From positions 1 through 25,826 of the forward strand of contig CAKRJP010000026.1 of assembly GCA_934351835.1 (NCBI GenBank): a stretch of DNA of 25,826 nucleotides, read 5' to 3'. A program made the position numbers and the translations under genes. Below the pieces are notes generated by a model. That model was not told the DNA's origin, searched no databases, and saw nothing but the letters and a program-made list of their open reading frames with translations. Origin of the DNA: an uncultured Lachnospiraceae bacterium (lineage in GTDB: Bacteria; Bacillota; Clostridia; Lachnospirales; Lachnospiraceae). Shown here one piece after another: positions 23,267-25,826 of this stretch; positions within the stretch are counted from its first letter, which is position 1, and each line of letters opens with the position of its first letter.

Positions 23267-24805
23267 TTATTCTTTATAGTTCTTATAAGCTTCAAATTCA
23301 TCAAGGATTGACTGTTCCGGTGCTTTTGTCGCCAGGCTGACAACCACAATAAAGATTATACTCACAATGAACCCTACCAGAAGTGAATAAAGTCCTGTAG
23401 CTGTTCCGATGGTCTCTCCATGAACCAGCGGCAGGTAATCCCAGATAATAACTGTCGCTGCTCCGGATACCAGACCTGCAACCGCCCCCTGAAGATTGGT
23501 CCGCTTCCAGAACAGACTCATCACTACCAGTGGTCCGAATGCTGCTCCAAGACCTGCCCAGGCATCAGATACCAGACCCATAACAGAACTGTTAGGGTCC
23601 CACGCAATAATAAATGCCAGGACTGCAACTGCGATTGTTGTGATACGTCCTACTTTCAGGACTGCCTTATCGTCTGCATCCGGTTTTAAGATATTTTTGT
23701 AAATATCTGCAGATACAGAAGAAGAACAAACCAGAAGCTGCGAATCTGCCGTAGACATAATCGCTGCAAGGATACCACAGAGGAACAGTCCTCCGACAAA
23801 TGCTAACGGAAGAAGCTCTGTAAATGTCTTCTGTATCATTTCGATAAACACAGATTCTGCCGATGCTGCCCCTTCTGTCTCTCCCAAGATTACCGGATAT
23901 AAGAATGCGCGGCCTACCACTCCGATGATAACGGTTAACCCCAGTGATAATACCACCCATACAATGGCTATTACGGAAGATTTCTTTAATTCTTTTTCAT
24001 TCTTGATCGCCATGAAACGTACCAGGATATGTGGCATTCCACAGTAGCCTAAGCCCCACGCAAGATTTGATAAAATCTCTACTGCTGTGATCGGATGATC
24101 TCCGTTGTACATCAGGCTCATATAATGTGCAGAATCCACACCGCTCTTTGCCAGAAGATTAGAAATATCTCCACTGACATACTGCCACGCAATGATCGGA
24201 ACAACTAAGAGTGCGATCAGCATCATAGTTCCCTGGACAAAATCTGTCGTACATACTGCCAGGAATCCACCCATGAAAGTATAAACCAAAATAACCGCTG
24301 CTCCGATAAACAGTGCTACGTGGTAGTCAATTCCAAATACGGTATTAAATAATTTTCCTCCGGATGCAAGTGCAGATGCTGTATAGACTAAGAAGAAAAT
24401 AACGATAATTACAGAAGAGATTCCAAGAAGAATCTTCTTCTCATCATGGTAACGATTTCCAAAAAATTCAGGTAATGTCATAGAGTTGTTGGCCACGATC
24501 GTATACGAACGAAGCGGCTTCGCAATCACCAGCCAGTTGATAATCGTTCCAAGGCCAAGGCCGATAGCGATCCATGCCTGACCGGTTCCTAACGCATAGA
24601 TCGAACCCGGAAGTCCCATCAGAAGCCAGCCACTCATATCAGATGCCTGCGCCGACATTGCTGCCACCGGACCGGATAATCCACGTCCTCCTAAAAAGTA
24701 ATCGTCTGCTCCCGTTGTCTGCTTCATGGACCATACGCCGATTCCGATCATAAGAAGCAGATATGCCGCGAACGCAACTAAAATTGCAATCGTTGTTCCT
24801 GTCAT
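23267..24805 (-). CDS. putP: Sodium/proline symporter (SSS family)
   Basis: The protein has 512 residues with about 13 membrane segments, as expected for PutP. The SSS family marks are present: TTGADDYFLGGRGLSGPVAAMSAQASDMSGWLLMG near residue 30-65, NWLVIAKPLR, GGFLAVCTTDFVQG, GLGYCGMPHILVRFMAIK and CGILAAIMSTADSQLLVCSSS. The Ser/Thr sodium-site residues in the last motif are kept. It imports proline with Na+ across the cytoplasmic membrane, for nutrition or osmotic protection. The start has GGAGG seven bases upstream and a consensus promoter lies about 110 bp upstream. It is probably monocistronic; I see no clear terminator in the 110 bp after its stop. Proline specificity is by family similarity; a related substrate is possible. 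Confidence 0.96.
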   Translation of the reverse strand: MTGTTIAILVAFAAYLLLMIGIGVWSMKQTTGADDYFLGGRGLSGPVAAMSAQASDMSGWLLMGLPGSIYALGTGQAWIAIGLGLGTIINWLVIAKPLRSYTIVANNSMTLPEFFGNRYHDEKKILLGISSVIIVIFFLVYTASALASGGKLFNTVFGIDYHVALFIGAAVILVYTFMGGFLAVCTTDFVQGTMMLIALLVVPIIAWQYVSGDISNLLAKSGVDSAHYMSLMYNGDHPITAVEILSNLAWGLGYCGMPHILVRFMAIKNEKELKKSSVIAIVWVVLSLGLTVIIGVVGRAFLYPVILGETEGAASAESVFIEMIQKTFTELLPLAFVGGLFLCGILAAIMSTADSQLLVCSSSVSADIYKNILKPDADDKAVLKVGRITTIAVAVLAFIIAWDPNSSVMGLVSDAWAGLGAAFGPLVVMSLFWKRTNLQGAVAGLVSGAATVIIWDYLPLVHGETIGTATGLYSLLVGFIVSIIFIVVVSLATKAPEQSILDEFEAYKNYKE

Positions 24806-25213
24806 AAAAATTCCTCCATCCTTTTATAAGACTACAGCCTCTGCTCATTCACCGTATGTAATAGAAAATATAATCTGTATTCCGAACAGACCTCAGTCTC
24901 TTTCTTTATATACGAATATAACACTTGTATGCATGTATGTCAATATTGGTTGATGTATTTTTTTATTTCCACCACATTTTTGTCTTTTTTGTACAATTAT
25001 TTTGCCGTGATATTTTCAGACTTTAGTCTGTTTCAAAAATCTAATCGTTGCACTTTCCTCTCAGCGACCTAAAAAAATCATCATATTTCATCCTGCTCTT
25101 CAGAAATTTTCAATCTGTGAATTCATATTTCTATGTATTTGCGGGAATACTGCAATATAAACAACAGACAGCACAAGTAACAGACAATTATCAAAAGTTA
25201 TCGGGAGGTTAGC
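24806..25213. other. 408-bp AT-rich divergent intergenic region
   Basis: This gap separates putP (minus) from the DUF2383-like gene (plus). It holds the putP promoter and two similar inverted repeats, CAGACCTCAGTCTC (24887-24900) and CAGACTTTAGTCTG (25017-25030). Between 25031 and 25200 I see no convincing promoter, RNA fold or gene, although the plus-strand gene must be transcribed from there. No open frame with a ribosome binding site is present. Confidence 0.6.
24915..24943 (-). promoter_or_regulatory. Promoter of putP
   Basis: TTGACA (24938-24943) and TATATT (24915-24920) on the minus strand are 17 bp apart, a near-consensus sigma-A promoter. The transcript would begin near 24908, about 100 bases before the putP start, and would include the inverted repeat at 24887-24900. 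Confidence 0.83.
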
Positions 25214-25648
25214 ATGAAAAATCAAGATACCATTCATTTACTGCAAGAATGCGACGCCGGAACTAAAATGGCCGTTTCTTCCATTGACGAAGTACTGGAT
25301 AAAGTCCGCAATCAAAAACTCAGGAAACTGTTAGAAGAAAGCCGGAATCATCATGAAAAATTAGGCGACGAAATACACATTTTACTTGGAGAAGCACACA
25401 GCGAGACCAAAGAACCCAACCCGCTCGCCAAAGGAATGTCTTGGATCAAAACTACCGTCAAGACCTCGCTTGATGACAGCGACCAGACCATCTCCGATCT
25501 GCTGACGGACGGCTGCAATATGGGGATCAAATCCCTGCTCCGCTATATGAACCAATATCCGGATGCCGACAACACATCCCGGGATGTATGCAAACGACTG
25601 GTGCGGATTGAAGAGAAATTAAGAGAAGACCTGAGAGAATATTTGTAG
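25214..25648 (+). CDS. DUF2383-like / PA2169-type ferritin-like four-helix protein
   Basis: The protein has 144 residues, almost all helical and rich in charged residues. The pattern IHLLQECDAGTKMAVSSIDEVLDKV, HHEKLGDEIHILLGEAH and GMKSLL-like MGIKSLLRYMNQYPDAD resembles the DUF2383/PA2169 family, a ferritin-like helical bundle of unknown role, here with candidate metal residues Glu12, Glu42/His46-His47 and Glu48-Glu53. No signal peptide or membrane segment is present. The start has GGGAGG five bases upstream. It is a single gene, divergent from putP and convergent with the partial gene at the right edge, with a GC-rich terminator 44 bp downstream. The family assignment rests on pattern only, and function is not known. 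Confidence 0.72.
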   Translation: MKNQDTIHLLQECDAGTKMAVSSIDEVLDKVRNQKLRKLLEESRNHHEKLGDEIHILLGEAHSETKEPNPLAKGMSWIKTTVKTSLDDSDQTISDLLTDGCNMGIKSLLRYMNQYPDADNTSRDVCKRLVRIEEKLREDLREYL

Positions 25649-25691
25649 GCAGAAAATTTCACTCAATATTTTTTATTCTTATATCACTAAA

Positions 25692-25717
25692 GCCCCCGCG
25701 AGTTTCCTCACGGGGGC
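25692..25717. terminator. GC-rich bidirectional terminator hairpin between convergent genes
   Basis: GCCCCCGCGAG and CTCACGGGGGC form an 11-bp stem (one C/A mismatch) with a TTTC loop. On the minus strand it is followed by CTTTAGTG, on the plus strand by CTTC. It sits between the stop codons of the DUF2383-like gene and the partial right-edge gene and can serve both, though the T-runs are short. Confidence 0.82.
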
Positions 25718-25739
25718 CTTCAAACAAGTATTTATATTT

Positions 25740-25826
25740 TTACTTTACTACATAGGTTCTGGTAGTTGCAGATTTGATTCCACCAAGGTTCGTGTTAATC
25801 TTTGCATCCTTTTCTACCACGATGAT
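25740..25826 (-). CDS. C-terminal end of an unidentified protein (28 codons)
   Basis: The minus strand is open from the right edge to a TAA at 25740-25742 and reads IIVVEKDAKINTNLGGIK then SATTRTYVVK. The hairpin at 25692-25717 lies 22 bp after this stop, as expected for a real gene end. The fragment is too short to name. The alternating polar and beta-branched residues would suit a beta-strand-rich C-terminus. Confidence 0.6.
   Translation of the reverse strand: MIVVEKDAKINTNLGGIKSATTRTYVVK

Noticed and set aside
22795..23340. A 181-codon plus-strand open frame across the pyruvate carboxylase start
   Set aside because: It is the shadow of the pyc N-terminus and promoter region; no ribosome binding site and no domain-like pattern.

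Overview
The window looks like chromosome of a Gram-positive anaerobe of the Lachnospiraceae (Clostridia). The reasons are moderate-to-low GC, strong AGGAGG ribosome binding sites, consensus sigma-A promoters (TTGACA-17-TATNNT), a clostridial-type hydroxylamine reductase (Hcp), a cytosolic parvulin, MgtE, pyruvate carboxylase and PutP. The genus cannot be fixed from the sequence alone. Almost all genes lie on the minus strand.

Left third (1-10875): an accessory toxin-like island. A giant RHS/YD-repeat protein (2392 aa, 2641-9819, minus) carries a DNRLRE domain, carbohydrate-binding-like segments, two ricin-type lectin domains and an RHS core. It ends in an unusual hydrophobic, lysine-rich tail. 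Downstream of it lie three tandem paralogues (the last cut by the window edge), each a duplicated membrane-segment plus PH-like unit; they are the natural candidates for immunity proteins. Divergent from the RHS gene is an XRE repressor and ImmA/IrrE-like protein pair. The 200-bp region between them has five copies of an 11-bp operator, CAC-N5-GTG. One copy sits between -35 and -10 of the RHS promoter and another sits in the same place in the repressor promoter. The whole locus therefore reads as a repressor-controlled, probably inducible, polymorphic-toxin system.

Middle (10888-19590): hcp, then (in transcription order) mgtE, ppiC-type parvulin, a TetM-like ribosomal GTPase fused to a Rae1/YacP-type NYN ribonuclease domain, a small unknown protein and a FliB-family cysteine-rich protein, ending in a clear terminator. 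mgtE has its own consensus promoter followed by a long leader that folds into a well-paired RNA structure. It does not match the M-box landmarks I know. The GTPase-nuclease gene begins directly after a terminator-like hairpin whose T-run touches the start codon.

Right (19591-25826): ordinary metabolism: pyruvate carboxylase, sodium/proline symporter PutP with its own promoter, a small DUF2383/ferritin-like four-helix protein on the plus strand, a GC-rich bidirectional terminator, and the last 28 codons of an unidentified minus-strand gene. I found no tRNA, rRNA, CRISPR array, insertion sequence or integrase.
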